64,000 nucleotides of DNA from Dyella silvae (GTDB taxonomy: Bacteria > Pseudomonadota > Gammaproteobacteria > Xanthomonadales > Rhodanobacteraceae), in the NCBI RefSeq assembly GCF_026421305.1, contig NZ_JAPJBQ010000001.1, forward strand, positions 372,001-436,000. The letters are read 5' to 3'. Below the pieces are notes generated by a model that worked only from the letters and a program-made list of their open reading frames with translations, was not told the origin of the DNA and made no database searches. Both the position numbers and the translations under genes were made by a program. Position 1 is the stretch's first letter. The number at the start of each line of letters is the position of its first letter. This document shows, one piece after another, positions 9,546-18,963 of this stretch.

Positions 9546-10571
9546 ATGACCGCGCAACCCGTTATCGCTTTTGCCTGGAACCCGGCCGTCGGCGTTCCGA
9601 TGTTGATCGTTGGCCTGATCGTGATTGCATTGATCTGGTTGTTCGGTCAGCCGAAGAAAGAGCAGGGCAAGCGGCGCGTGGTGCCGAATCCTTCCGGTGA
9701 GCGCCGCGAACCCACCTTTGGCGACGAGGGCGAGGCGCTGGAGGAGTCCGCATTCAGCGCGCGCGACAACTTCCATATGGATCCGCTTGCTGAGCACCCG
9801 CCGCAGCAGGGCGAGCTCGACATGGGGCTGCGCGAAGAGCTGGAACGCCTCGGCGCGACGCTCGCTGGCGGCAAGGACAAGGTTGCGCCGGCGCCTATGA
9901 GCAAGCCGCAGGGCATCGCTGCATCGATTGTCGATGCGCTGCGCGCACCGCCGGAGAAATTCGAGGAAAGCCTGGCGCACGCCACGGCGGCCGAACCCGT
10001 GATGCCGACGCGCACGGTTGAGCCGGCACCGGTGGTTGCTGCGCCCGCGCCGGCGCCCGCACCGGTGGCGGAAGCGCCGCGTGTGCCGCCGCGTTCCGAC
10101 GTGGGCCGCCGTCCGGAACGCTTGCCGGTGGAGCGCATCGTCACCCTGTTCGTCGTGGCGCGCGAAGGCAGCGTGTTCAATGGCGCGGACCTGATCGTGG
10201 CGGCCGAAAAGACCGGGCTGGAGTTCGGCGACATGGGCATCTACCACCGGCTGGTGGATGGCAAGCGCGAGCTGGGCCCGATATTCAGCGTGGCCAATAT
10301 GCTCAAGCCGGGCAATTTCGACCTGACCCGTCTCGACGTGCTGCGCACCCCGGGCCTGAGCTTCTTCATGACGCTACCGGCGCCCATTCCGGCGCTGGAT
10401 GCGTGGGACGCCATGCTGCCGACCGCGCAGCGCCTGGCGGAGCTGCTGGACGGTCAGGTGCTGGATGAGGAGCGTAATGCGCTCGGCCGCCAGCGCGTGG
10501 CCCACATCCGCGACGAGCTGCGTGGCTGGGATCGCGATCACGAGGGTAAAGAAATCACCTTCGGGCGCTGA
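9546..10571 (+). CDS. zipA: Cell division protein ZipA
   Basis: Inner-membrane anchor of the FtsZ ring. 341 residues: an N-terminal membrane helix (about residues 13-33, PAVGVPMLIVGLIVIALIW), a Pro/Ala-rich linker, and the C-terminal FtsZ-binding domain from about 190 (ERIVTLFVVARE onward). The start at ATG 9546 is preferred over ATG 9540: the GAGGA Shine-Dalgarno touches the latter but is 6 nt from the former. The smc-zipA order is standard; the usual next gene, ligA, is 21 kb away here. Confidence 0.92.
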   Translation: MTAQPVIAFAWNPAVGVPMLIVGLIVIALIWLFGQPKKEQGKRRVVPNPSGERREPTFGDEGEALEESAFSARDNFHMDPLAEHPPQQGELDMGLREELERLGATLAGGKDKVAPAPMSKPQGIAASIVDALRAPPEKFEESLAHATAAEPVMPTRTVEPAPVVAAPAPAPAPVAEAPRVPPRSDVGRRPERLPVERIVTLFVVAREGSVFNGADLIVAAEKTGLEFGDMGIYHRLVDGKRELGPIFSVANMLKPGNFDLTRLDVLRTPGLSFFMTLPAPIPALDAWDAMLPTAQRLAELLDGQVLDEERNALGRQRVAHIRDELRGWDRDHEGKEITFGR

Positions 10572-10626
10572 GCGGCGTTTACTGCAAGGCGCTTGAATGT
10601 AAGGATGTAAGGGGGCCACCGCATGA

Positions 10627-10665
10627 TTGGCCCCTCACCCCGGCCCTCTAGTTAAAGGGCAAGGG
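10627..10665. repeat. Remnant of CCCCTCACCCC intergenic repeat
   Basis: The segment GGCCCCTCACCCCGGCCCTC matches the repeat context seen at 1918-1935. Its hairpin half is reduced to GCCCT-CTAGTTAA-AGGGC. It lies in the 155-nt gap after zipA, at the left border of the accessory block. Confidence 0.55.
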
Positions 10666-10726
10666 AGCATCGCGGTAGTTTGTGCGATGTCGCAGTGTCT
10701 TCCTCGATACACGTCAAGGAGACCGC

Positions 10727-12298
10727 ATGACCTGGACATCGCTGCGTCACCTTCTGTGCCTGGGCCTGCTGGCGCTTGCCGCCTGTACCCGTTCCGAACT
10801 GCGTCCCGATTACCCACGCGTTCCAAGTGCCGTCCTGCCGGCTCAGGCCGACGCGCCGCTGGTGGCGTATACCAAGCGAGTAACGGCGCCACATGGCGAG
10901 GACTCTGGCCTGCGTCTGGTCAGCGACGCCACCGATGCCTTGCTGGCCCGCATTGCGTTGGCCGATCGCGCCAAACATTCGCTGGATATTCAGTACTACA
11001 TCTTCGAAAGCGATGCGACCGGGGAACTGCTTGCCCGACACCTGCTGCTGGCGGCGGATCGGGGGGTGCGTGTACGCCTGCTGCTGGATGATCTGCATGT
11101 CGCGGGCAACGACGAAGTGCTGCGTGCGCTGGACGGCCATGCCAACATCGAGATTCGCCTGTTCAATCCCTTTCTGGAGCGCAATGCATCGGCGTGGGGT
11201 ATGGGCAAGCAGTTTGCCGGGGATTTCTCGCGGCTTAATCGCCGGATGCACAACAAGGCCTTTGTCGCCGACAGCGCGATAGCCATCGTCGGTGGACGCA
11301 ATATCGGCGACGCGTATTTCGACGCGAATGGCAACGTCAATTTCCGCGACCTGGATGTGATGGTGATCGGCCCCGTGATACCGCAGATCGGGCAAGTCTT
11401 CGATCGCTATTGGAACAGCACGCAATCGTTCCCGATCGGGGCCTTTCATGAGGGCACGCCAGATCCGGCCGAGCTGGACAAGATACGCAAAGCATTGGCT
11501 CAACATGCGCGTCAGTTCAGCCAGAGCAGCTATGCGCAGAACATGGTGACCAGGATAGGCGACGTCGCCCGCGAAGCGCCTTCCACCGACTGGGCCTGGG
11601 GGCAAACCATCTATCTGGCGGACGATCCTGAAAAGGGCAGCCCGGACTTGAACAACAAAGACCTGCATATGGCGCCGGCATTGCGGGCATGGGCCGAGGG
11701 CGCCACGCAGCGGCTTACGTTGATTTCGCCCTATTTTTTGCCTGGCAGCAGCGGTGTGGCGTTTTTGCGAGGCTTGCGCGACCGCGGCGTCGACGTCGCC
11801 GTGCTGACCAACTCATTGGCCTCCACCGATGCAGGCAATGTTTATAACGCTTATGCGTCCTACCGTCCGGCGCTGCTGAAAGAGGGCGTACATCTGTACG
11901 AACTGAAACCCGACGCCACTCGACTAAAAGGCGGCAGCCATTTCTTCGGAGCGACCTCCAGCACCAGCAGCTTGCACGCCAAAGCCTTTGTGGTGGACGA
12001 CCGGCATGCCTTCGTGGGGTCCATGAATCTCGACCCGCGTTCGGTCGACATCAACACCGAAGATGGCGTCATTGTCGACTCGCCCGTGCTTGCCAAAGCC
12101 CTGTTGCAGATCTTTGCCGATGCCACCCAACCCATGCACAGCTACCAAGTGCTGCTGGACCCGAACGGCGAGGTGTATTGGCAGGCCAGCGGGCCGGATG
12201 GCAAGTTGATCCGTTTCGACCATGCGCCGGAGACCAGTTGGTGGCGGCGCTTCAAGGTAGGGCTCAACGGGTTGTTGCCCATCGAGGGGCTGCTCTGA
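10727..12298 (+). CDS. Phospholipase D family lipoprotein, cardiolipin synthase C-like
   Basis: 523 residues with two HKD motifs: HNKAFVADSAIAIVGGRN in the first half and HAKAFVVDDRHAFVGSMN near residue 420. These pair into one active site that transfers phosphatidyl groups through a phospho-histidine. The start at ATG 10727 has AAGGAG upstream and opens a lipoprotein signal peptide ending LAAC (residues 17-20), so the enzyme is probably anchored in the envelope. The architecture resembles E. coli ClsC (YmdC), but ClsC activity usually needs YmdB, which is not nearby. It could instead be a phospholipase D. Confidence 0.82.
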   Translation: MTWTSLRHLLCLGLLALAACTRSELRPDYPRVPSAVLPAQADAPLVAYTKRVTAPHGEDSGLRLVSDATDALLARIALADRAKHSLDIQYYIFESDATGELLARHLLLAADRGVRVRLLLDDLHVAGNDEVLRALDGHANIEIRLFNPFLERNASAWGMGKQFAGDFSRLNRRMHNKAFVADSAIAIVGGRNIGDAYFDANGNVNFRDLDVMVIGPVIPQIGQVFDRYWNSTQSFPIGAFHEGTPDPAELDKIRKALAQHARQFSQSSYAQNMVTRIGDVAREAPSTDWAWGQTIYLADDPEKGSPDLNNKDLHMAPALRAWAEGATQRLTLISPYFLPGSSGVAFLRGLRDRGVDVAVLTNSLASTDAGNVYNAYASYRPALLKEGVHLYELKPDATRLKGGSHFFGATSSTSSLHAKAFVVDDRHAFVGSMNLDPRSVDINTEDGVIVDSPVLAKALLQIFADATQPMHSYQVLLDPNGEVYWQASGPDGKLIRFDHAPETSWWRRFKVGLNGLLPIEGLL

Positions 12299-12409
12299 AC
12301 CCAGGCAACAGGGCATTCCCGGCTTTCACGAAAGCGTCACAGAGGGCGCCTAGGCTCAAGCGCCTCAATGATGCCGTGCCTGCTCGGCAACGACCGCCGG
12401 GGAGGCGCC

Positions 12410-12925
12410 ATGCGGGAAAAGCACGGAAAGTGGTCCGCGCTGTTTGCCGAAAAAGGCGCGACGCTCAGCAACTATTTTCTGCGGCGAGTTGCCCATCGAT
12501 GGGATGCTCAGGATCTGGTGCAGGAGGTTTATTTGCGCCTGCTGCGCATGGAGTCATCCGACGCGGAAAACATCCGCAATCCGGAAGCCTACCTCTTCAC
12601 TGTGGCTGCGAACCTGGTCAAGGAGCATGCGGTGATGCGCCAGCAGCAACCTGTGGGCAGCGATGGACTGGAAGAGCTGTTCGAGCAGCTCAGCACACCT
12701 TGCAGCGCCGAAGCGAATGTCGATCGCGAGCTGCGTCGCCAGCGGCTGGGAGCGATGATCCAGCGTCTGTCGCCCAAATGCCGTGCGGTGCTGGTGATGC
12801 ATTATCGTGACGACATGTCGTACCGCGACATCGCCGAGCGCTTGTCGATCTCGACGAACATGGTGAAAAAGTACATCGTGAAAGGCTTGGCAACGTGCCG
12901 GCAAAGGATGGCCGACTATGAATGA
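12410..12925 (+). CDS. ECF sigma factor, FecI-like
   Basis: 171-residue RNA polymerase sigma-70 family factor. Region 2 is visible as LSNYFLRRVAHRWDAQDLVQ. Region 4 is the helix-turn-helix around LSPKCRAVLVMHYRDDMSYR to the C-terminus. Start ATG 12410 is chosen because GGGGAGG lies 4-10 nt upstream; an ATG at 12368 has no such site. The last 8 nt overlap the FecR-like gene. With that gene and the TonB receptor it forms a cell-surface signalling unit in which receptor occupancy releases the sigma factor. No Fur box was seen upstream. Confidence 0.92.
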   Translation: MREKHGKWSALFAEKGATLSNYFLRRVAHRWDAQDLVQEVYLRLLRMESSDAENIRNPEAYLFTVAANLVKEHAVMRQQQPVGSDGLEELFEQLSTPCSAEANVDRELRRQRLGAMIQRLSPKCRAVLVMHYRDDMSYRDIAERLSISTNMVKKYIVKGLATCRQRMADYE

Positions 12926-14048
12926 CCGCGGGAATTTCGATGCGGCGCGCCGCGCTCGGCGCATCACCGAGCAGGCAGCGGCCTGGTACATCGAGCAGCA
13001 CGACGAACCCGACACACGCAGCAGAGCGGCGTTTCTGGCCTGGTTGCGTCAATCGCCGGAGCACGTCGCGGAATATATGGCCATTGCTCAGATGCATGGC
13101 GATCTGAAGTCGGCTGCCTCGCTGGAAAAGCTCACGTCTGACGAGCTGGCGGAGTGGGCAGGCCGGTCCAATCCGGTGGTGCTGTTTCCTCAACACAACA
13201 TTCGTCATGTGGACCAGCGCGTTGGCGCGTCATCAGGAAAGTGGCGTGCCGTGGCTGGCGCGGCGGTTGCCGCCGCAGTCGCGGCGCTGGCCTTGCTTGG
13301 CGGCATGCACTGGCGCACATCCAACTTGGAAACCCACCAGCAAGTGGTGGCGGAGGCTCACGCCGTCCGTTCGGTGACTTTGCCGGACGGGACGCTGGTT
13401 CAGCTCGACAAGGGCAGCGTTATCGATGTGAGTTTCGATGCGCACTATCGCCGCATTGACGTGGTCAGTGGCAATGCCTTGTTTGACGTGGGCAAGGATC
13501 CCGCCCGGCCGATGCTGGTCAACGTGGGCGGCCATGTACTGCAGGATATCGGCACGGTGTTTGATGTGATGCGCGGTACCGGCGGTGACACGCTGACGGT
13601 CATCAGCGGCCACGTGCGGGTGTGGAATGCACCGCCCGCCTGGCCGAACGAAACGAAAACCTTCATGGATACGCTTCGGGACGACAGCGAGGCCGTTGCT
13701 GATCTCATCGCGGGCCAGCAGGTCACCATGCATTCAAATCACGTCAGCACGGTACGGGCGGCGCCGTTGAATGAGGTGACGGCATGGCTTCCCACCGATA
13801 TCCATTTTCAACGCGAAACCGTGGGCGAAGTGGCCCGGCGTTTCAATGCGTACACCACGACGCCACTGATCATTGAAGATCCGCGTATCGCAGACATGCG
13901 GATCAGTGGTGTGTTTCACGCCAATAACCCGCAGGCCTTCGTGACGTATCTGGCATCGTTGCCGGGCGTGTATGTGGTGCAGGGTGGCGACCGCGTACGC
14001 ATTGTGGCGTCGTCATCGCATGGCAATGATCACGCTGGGAAGCTGTAA
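12918..14048 (+). CDS. FecR-like anti-sigma regulator
   Basis: 376-residue inner-membrane regulator that carries the signal from the receptor to the sigma factor. The cytoplasmic N-terminal domain (residues about 15-65, containing WLRQSPEHVAEY) is the sigma-binding region. One membrane helix sits at about 108-130. The periplasmic FecR domain follows, with LPDGTLVQLDKGS near 155 and the FDVGKDPARP segment. A C-terminal STN-like region at about 290-370 should contact the receptor signalling domain. It overlaps the sigma gene by 8 nt, so the pair is translationally coupled. Confidence 0.92.
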   Translation: MNDRGNFDAARRARRITEQAAAWYIEQHDEPDTRSRAAFLAWLRQSPEHVAEYMAIAQMHGDLKSAASLEKLTSDELAEWAGRSNPVVLFPQHNIRHVDQRVGASSGKWRAVAGAAVAAAVAALALLGGMHWRTSNLETHQQVVAEAHAVRSVTLPDGTLVQLDKGSVIDVSFDAHYRRIDVVSGNALFDVGKDPARPMLVNVGGHVLQDIGTVFDVMRGTGGDTLTVISGHVRVWNAPPAWPNETKTFMDTLRDDSEAVADLIAGQQVTMHSNHVSTVRAAPLNEVTAWLPTDIHFQRETVGEVARRFNAYTTTPLIIEDPRIADMRISGVFHANNPQAFVTYLASLPGVYVVQGGDRVRIVASSSHGNDHAGKL

Positions 14049-14177
14049 GAAAAAATTCATGGAATGGGCGGTACCTGATGTCGGTGAAACGGACTCTTAG
14101 ATGGGTATCGGCCAACACGCAGCGTTAGTCGCGCTGCGCGCTGGTCAGCACCAACACCCACTAAGGCCCTCCCCGAT

Positions 14178-16991
14178 ATGCGACAACGTTTAGCAGCTTC
14201 CATTGCGTTTGCTCTTGCCGGCTCCTTGCCCCTGGCCGGATGGGCGGACACGCCAGCCACGCCGACACACACCGCCGCCATTGCGCCCATGCCGCTGTCG
14301 CAGGCGCTGGATCGATTCGCCCGCGGCGCGAATCTGCAGATCGTCTATGGTTCGGAGATTGCGGACAGCATTCGCAGCCCCGGCGCAGATGCGGGCTTGC
14401 CGCCCGAGCAGCAGTTGCGGCAGTTGCTCAGCGGCACCGGTCTTACCTATCGCTTCATCACACCCAACACCGTGACGATTGTCCCGGGAAACGTATCAGC
14501 CAATGCGGGCAGCCCGGCCGCCGCTGCGGCGACGACGGCCGGTAAGGATGCGTCGGATCCGGCGCCCGCTAACGCTGCTTCGGCGACGAACGACGGCAAG
14601 AGCGCCAAAGACCTGGATCAGGTCGTTGTCACCGCCCGCTCCGGCGTGGACGTGCGCACCAAGGCCCAGACCAGCTACTCCATCACCACCATCGACGAAG
14701 ACCGCCTGCGCATGCAGGCGCCGACCAGCGTTACCGAAGCGATGAAATCGGTGCCTGGCTTCTGGGTGGAAGCATCCGGCGGCGAGGCCAGTGGCAACAT
14801 TCGGGCGCGTGGTATTCCCGTTGATGGTTTTGGCTCGGTGAATTTGCTCGAGGACGGTATACCGGTACAGCATGATCCCGCCCTCGGCTATCTCAATGCC
14901 GACCAGGCGTTCCGTCTCGACGAAACCATCGATCGTATCGAAGTCGTGCGTGGTGGCCCGTCGTCGATCTTCTATTCGAACGCGCCGGCAGGCGCGATCA
15001 ACTTCATTCCGCGCCAGGTCGGTGACATGGCCGAGGGGTTGGTGAAGTACACCGTCGGCAATTACAGCCTGAATCGCCTGGATTTCTGGTATGGCACGCC
15101 GATCGGCGGCGGCTGGAAGCTCAGCGCGGGCGGCTTCTATCGTATCGATGACGGTATCCGCCGGCCGGGATTTACCAACGATCAAGGCGGCCAACTGCGA
15201 GCCACGTTGTCCCGCACTTTTGAAAACGGCGACATCAGTTTCGATATCAAGCATATGGACGACAAGGTCGCGCTGGACCTTGGCATTCCCATGTATCGCA
15301 ATGCCAGCAGCGATCTGGTGGCGGTGCCCGGTTTCAACGGCAATTACGGCACGCTGGCTGGCCCGGATACCGAGCACGTCAACATGATCCAGGGCAATGG
15401 CAACCTCTACAAGTTCGACAATAGCCTGGGCACGGACGTCAAGCGGACGCAGTTCACCGTGAAGTTCGATTACAACCTCGGAGCGGACTGGAAGCTGGCC
15501 GAGAACCTGCGCTACAGCGACACAGATACGCAGCGCAACGGCGTCTATCCCAACGCCATTCAGACGGCGACGGCATTCCTTGCATCGGCGCAGTCACGCC
15601 TGAAGCAGTACTTTCCCAACGCAGCCGGCATGCAGCTGCAGTACGTCGATGTGCCAAATCAGGTGTTCAATAACGCCAGCCAGAACGGAAACGGATTGGT
15701 GGTGATTGGCGGCCTGCGCGGCATCACCATGCCGATGAACGAGTTCACCAACGATACGCGTCTGCTGCGCAAGTTCGAATTGGGCGACCAGACCCACGAC
15801 GTGACGCTGGGCTACTACTACGCCCATTTCAACCAGAGCTTCGACCGCTATTCGTCGACGGCGCTGCTCGATACGCGAGATAACGCGCGCCTGCTTGACC
15901 TGGTAGCGCTGGATTCTGCCGGCAACCCCATCGGCAAGCTGACCAATGGCGGTATCTACAACTACGGTTACGAATGGGCGCACGCCAGCGGCCAATCCAA
16001 CACCAACGCCTTCTATGTCTCCGACGAATGGCAGATCACCGATAAGCTTCGTATCGACGGTGGCGCGCGCTGGGAAGACGTGAACACCAAGGGCTGGACC
16101 GAGTCTCCGAAGACGGTGAATCTGGGTACGCCGCCGACCTCGCAGATCATCACCGGTAGCGGTCAGGTCGTCAGCTACGATCACAGCTTCAATAAGGTGG
16201 GCTGGACACTCGGCGCGAATTATCAGTTCAGCGACCACCAGGGCGTATTCGCGCGCTACACCTCGACCTTCCGCTTGCCGAATCTGAGCTCTTACATCAC
16301 CACGCCAACAGCGACGCCGGTGATCCAGACCATGATCCTGCCGGAGATGGGCTACAAGTTCAGCAACCGCTACATGGATGCGTACGCGACCCTGTTCTAC
16401 ACCAAGTACAACAACGTCAGTTTCAGCAACTACGTGTTCAATGCGAATACGGGGGCTTCGACGCCGCAGACCGGTTACGCCAACACCAAGACCTATGGTC
16501 TGGAGCTGGAAGGCACGTTCTATCTTTCCAGGCTGTTCGATGTGCAGTACACGGCAACGCTGCAGGACCCGCAGTACAAGGGGTTACGTTACACCACGGT
16601 CGTAGCCGGCGCGCCGGTGTTGCTCGACTACGATGACAATCAGCTGATTCGTGTACCCAAGACCAGCTTCCGGGTCGTGCCGGGCGTCAATTTGTTGAAC
16701 GACAGGCTGCGCCTGCAGATGACCTACGAGTACGAAGGCAAGCGCTACGTCGATACGGCCAATTCCGTGGTGTTGCCGCAGTACCACACCATCGGCTTCA
16801 GCGCCCGCTATCAGGCTACTCCAGAGCTGTCGTTCTTCCTGTATGCGGACAATCTCAACAACTCGCTGGGTCTGACCGAGGGCAATCCGCGCGCGGGCGA
16901 GCTGGCCAGCGCAGATGCCGGCAAGAGTGTGTTCATTGCGCGCCCGCTGCTGGGCCGCTCGTTCCGGGCGTCGGTCATGTATCGCTTCTGA
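14178..16991 (+). CDS. TonB-dependent receptor with N-terminal signalling domain
   Basis: 937-residue outer-membrane transducer. Signal peptide 1-23 (cleavage after GWA), then an STN domain at about 36-104 that reads out ligand binding to the FecR-like protein. An Ala-rich linker follows, then a TonB-box region DLDQVVVTA at 145-153, a plug with LLEDGIPVQ and IDRIEVVRGGPSSIFYS, and a beta barrel ending in Phe (SVMYRF). The upstream sigma/anti-sigma genes make it a FecA-type system. The substrate is unknown: the next gene is a secreted metallohydrolase and no Fur box was found, so a ferric siderophore is not the only option. Confidence 0.93.
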   Translation: MRQRLAASIAFALAGSLPLAGWADTPATPTHTAAIAPMPLSQALDRFARGANLQIVYGSEIADSIRSPGADAGLPPEQQLRQLLSGTGLTYRFITPNTVTIVPGNVSANAGSPAAAAATTAGKDASDPAPANAASATNDGKSAKDLDQVVVTARSGVDVRTKAQTSYSITTIDEDRLRMQAPTSVTEAMKSVPGFWVEASGGEASGNIRARGIPVDGFGSVNLLEDGIPVQHDPALGYLNADQAFRLDETIDRIEVVRGGPSSIFYSNAPAGAINFIPRQVGDMAEGLVKYTVGNYSLNRLDFWYGTPIGGGWKLSAGGFYRIDDGIRRPGFTNDQGGQLRATLSRTFENGDISFDIKHMDDKVALDLGIPMYRNASSDLVAVPGFNGNYGTLAGPDTEHVNMIQGNGNLYKFDNSLGTDVKRTQFTVKFDYNLGADWKLAENLRYSDTDTQRNGVYPNAIQTATAFLASAQSRLKQYFPNAAGMQLQYVDVPNQVFNNASQNGNGLVVIGGLRGITMPMNEFTNDTRLLRKFELGDQTHDVTLGYYYAHFNQSFDRYSSTALLDTRDNARLLDLVALDSAGNPIGKLTNGGIYNYGYEWAHASGQSNTNAFYVSDEWQITDKLRIDGGARWEDVNTKGWTESPKTVNLGTPPTSQIITGSGQVVSYDHSFNKVGWTLGANYQFSDHQGVFARYTSTFRLPNLSSYITTPTATPVIQTMILPEMGYKFSNRYMDAYATLFYTKYNNVSFSNYVFNANTGASTPQTGYANTKTYGLELEGTFYLSRLFDVQYTATLQDPQYKGLRYTTVVAGAPVLLDYDDNQLIRVPKTSFRVVPGVNLLNDRLRLQMTYEYEGKRYVDTANSVVLPQYHTIGFSARYQATPELSFFLYADNLNNSLGLTEGNPRAGELASADAGKSVFIARPLLGRSFRASVMYRF

Positions 16992-17004
16992 CGATGTTGC
17001 GTAA

Positions 17005-17042
17005 CGTTCCGCGTGCTGCACCGCATGGCAGCACGCGGAACG
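17005..17042 (+). terminator. Strong hairpin between receptor and hydrolase genes
   Basis: A perfect 15-bp stem (CGTTCCGCGTGCTGC at 17005-17019 with 17028-17042) closes an 8-nt loop and is followed by GATTTTCTG. It starts 13 nt after the receptor stop. It may be a leaky terminator or a 3'-end stabiliser that sets the receptor/hydrolase ratio. The gap to the next gene is only 81 nt. Confidence 0.65.
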
Positions 17043-17072
17043 GATTTTCTGTGTCGCCCGGAGAAGAACACC

Positions 17073-18602
17073 ATGGTTGACTGGATGCGCCGTTCCTATC
17101 GTTTTCTGTTGCTGGTCACCTTATGGCTGGTGCTGCTGAGTGTGGCCTGCGCCATGGATGCCGAGCCGGATCTGGTCTTGCGTGGACAGTTGAACGGCAG
17201 CGACAACCGCACCTATCGCGAGGTGCCATTTGACGTTCCTGCCGGCGTGAATCGCATTACGGTGCAGTTTGATTACACCGGCCGCAATGAGCACACCACG
17301 GTGGATCTCGGTCTGCTGGGGCCGGGCGGCTTCAAAGGGCAAGACGGTTTTCGCGGGTGGAGCGGTGGTAGCAAGTCATTGTTCACCGTGGGGGTGACAG
17401 ATGCCACGCCATCGTTTCTGCCGGGCTCGATTCGCCCGGGCCGATGGACCTTGCTGTTGGGCATTCCCAACATCCGGCAGCCTGCCAAGGCCGATTACAC
17501 GGCAAAGATCTGGTTCGGTCATCCCGGCGATCCGGCGTGGTTACCGGCGGTGATGAATCGCCCGTTGCGTCGCGAGGCCGGTTGGTATCGCGGCGATCTG
17601 CACATGCACGGCGCGCACAGCGATGGCAGCTGCGCTACACAGAGCGGCAACCAGCGGGCGCCGTGCCCGTTGGTCTTTACGGTGCAAGAGGCGGCAAAAC
17701 GTGGGTTGGATTTCATTGCGTTGAGCGATCACAACACGGTATCGCAAGCCAACGACATTCGTGAGCTGCAGCCTTACTTTGATCGCCTGTTGCTGATTCC
17801 CGCACGCGAAGTCACGACGTTTCAGGGGCATGCGAATCTGTTCGGCACGATCGAGCCGATCGACTTCCGCGTCGGTAGCGCCGCGGTGCCCGACTGGAAC
17901 GCCTTGCTGCGGCAGATCGAGAGCTTGCATGGCGTGCTGTCGATCAATCATCCGATACGCCCCAATGACGAAACGTGCATGGGCTGCGGCTGGACGCCCG
18001 CACAGCCGGTCGACATGCATCGGGTGCAGGCCATCGAGGCCGTCAACGGCATCGATGCCATGCTGCCCGATTCAGGTATTCCGTTCTGGCAGCACCTGCT
18101 GGATCAGGGCTATCGCTTGACGGCGATCGGCGGCAGCGATAATCACGAGGCAACGCGCGCGATAAGCCTTCCGGCACTCAGCAGCATCGGCACACCCACC
18201 ACAGTGGTGCACGCCGATGCGTTGTCCATGCAGGCCGTTCTTGCCGCCATCCGGGCGGGTCATGTGTTTGTGGATGTGCAGGGTAGCGCCGATCGCATGC
18301 TCGACCTGACGGCTCGCATGGACGACGTGAGCGCGGAGATGGGTGATGCGGTGAACGCAGCCGCGGGACGGATCATCCGTTTCTCGATGGCCGTCAAAGC
18401 ACCGGCGGGTTCGCGCATCGAAACCCTGGTGGACGGCAAGGCCTTTGCGCCGGGCGGCGCCAGCGCAACGAGTGAGGCGCTTCAGCATCTGGCATTCGAC
18501 TGGACCAGTGACGGGCAACGCCACTGGGTTCGCGCGAATGTGCGCGGCGCGAGCGGACAGCTTCTGCTGATCGGCAACCCGATTTACGTCAACTTTCCCT
18601 GA
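17073..18602 (+). CDS. Secreted PHP-domain metallohydrolase, CehA/McbA-like
   Basis: 509-residue exported hydrolase. An N-terminal hydrophobic segment (residues 10-28) is a signal peptide or anchor. Residues about 30-150 form a beta-rich domain. The PHP catalytic domain follows with metal ligands HMH at 177-179, SDHN at 218-221, Glu246, NHP at 292-294 and SDNH at 355-358. This architecture matches the CehA/McbA family, named for carbaryl-ester hydrolases; most members have unknown substrates (esters or phosphoesters). Start ATG 17073 has GGAGAAG 6 nt upstream. It follows the TonB receptor and probably prepares or releases that receptor's ligand. Confidence 0.82.
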   Translation: MVDWMRRSYRFLLLVTLWLVLLSVACAMDAEPDLVLRGQLNGSDNRTYREVPFDVPAGVNRITVQFDYTGRNEHTTVDLGLLGPGGFKGQDGFRGWSGGSKSLFTVGVTDATPSFLPGSIRPGRWTLLLGIPNIRQPAKADYTAKIWFGHPGDPAWLPAVMNRPLRREAGWYRGDLHMHGAHSDGSCATQSGNQRAPCPLVFTVQEAAKRGLDFIALSDHNTVSQANDIRELQPYFDRLLLIPAREVTTFQGHANLFGTIEPIDFRVGSAAVPDWNALLRQIESLHGVLSINHPIRPNDETCMGCGWTPAQPVDMHRVQAIEAVNGIDAMLPDSGIPFWQHLLDQGYRLTAIGGSDNHEATRAISLPALSSIGTPTTVVHADALSMQAVLAAIRAGHVFVDVQGSADRMLDLTARMDDVSAEMGDAVNAAAGRIIRFSMAVKAPAGSRIETLVDGKAFAPGGASATSEALQHLAFDWTSDGQRHWVRANVRGASGQLLLIGNPIYVNFP

Positions 18603-18963
18603 GTTGTTCGCTACGCGACTGCGTGGGTCAGGCAAAGGCCAGCGTATCCCTGCGTAGGGCACGCTTCCCGGATCCCCAATGGTGGGGGGCGAGCATCCCG
18701 GCATGCTACGACCGATTCCGTGGCTTGAAACGCTATCCAAAAGTCTTAGTCGGGCGCGGCGAGGAATTCACGCGAATTCAGCATTTGCTTCCGCATGATC
18801 CGACCGCAAGGGCCCTGACAAGCGTCGTGTTGGTCGGGTACCTGTGACACGAGTGTCATCAGGCGCAGGGAGAAGCGATAGCGGTCTTGGCGTTTCTCCG
18901 GCCCCGGTAGGAGAGCGCCGCAGACGGAATGAGCGGACGACGTGGGGGAGGATGGAGGAGCGT
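18603..18963. other. 361-nt intergenic region with palindromes
   Basis: No convincing gene. It holds CCCCA-ATGG-TGGGG near 18675, two GAATTC sites 4 nt apart near 18765, and a perfect palindrome TGACACGAGTGTCA at 18845-18858, about 105 nt before the next start. An imperfect hairpin follows (GGAGAAGCG near 18870 with CGTTTCTCC near 18900). This could be a structured leader or an operator region for the gene at 18964. Confidence 0.55.

Noticed and set aside
5448-10247. A very long minus-strand open frame of 1599 codons opposite smc and zipA.
   Set aside because: It is a GC-rich antisense shadow: His/Arg/Gln/Leu-rich with no domain, while the plus strand encodes complete SMC and ZipA with all motifs.
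14049-14177. A Fur box or operator between the FecR-like and receptor genes.
   Set aside because: The 129-nt gap was read on both strands and has no GATAAT-like or TGAGAAT palindrome.
18845-18858. The TGACAC-GA-GTGTCA palindrome as a CRISPR or riboswitch element.
   Set aside because: It is a single copy with no repeat-spacer array and no known riboswitch core around it; kept only as a possible operator.
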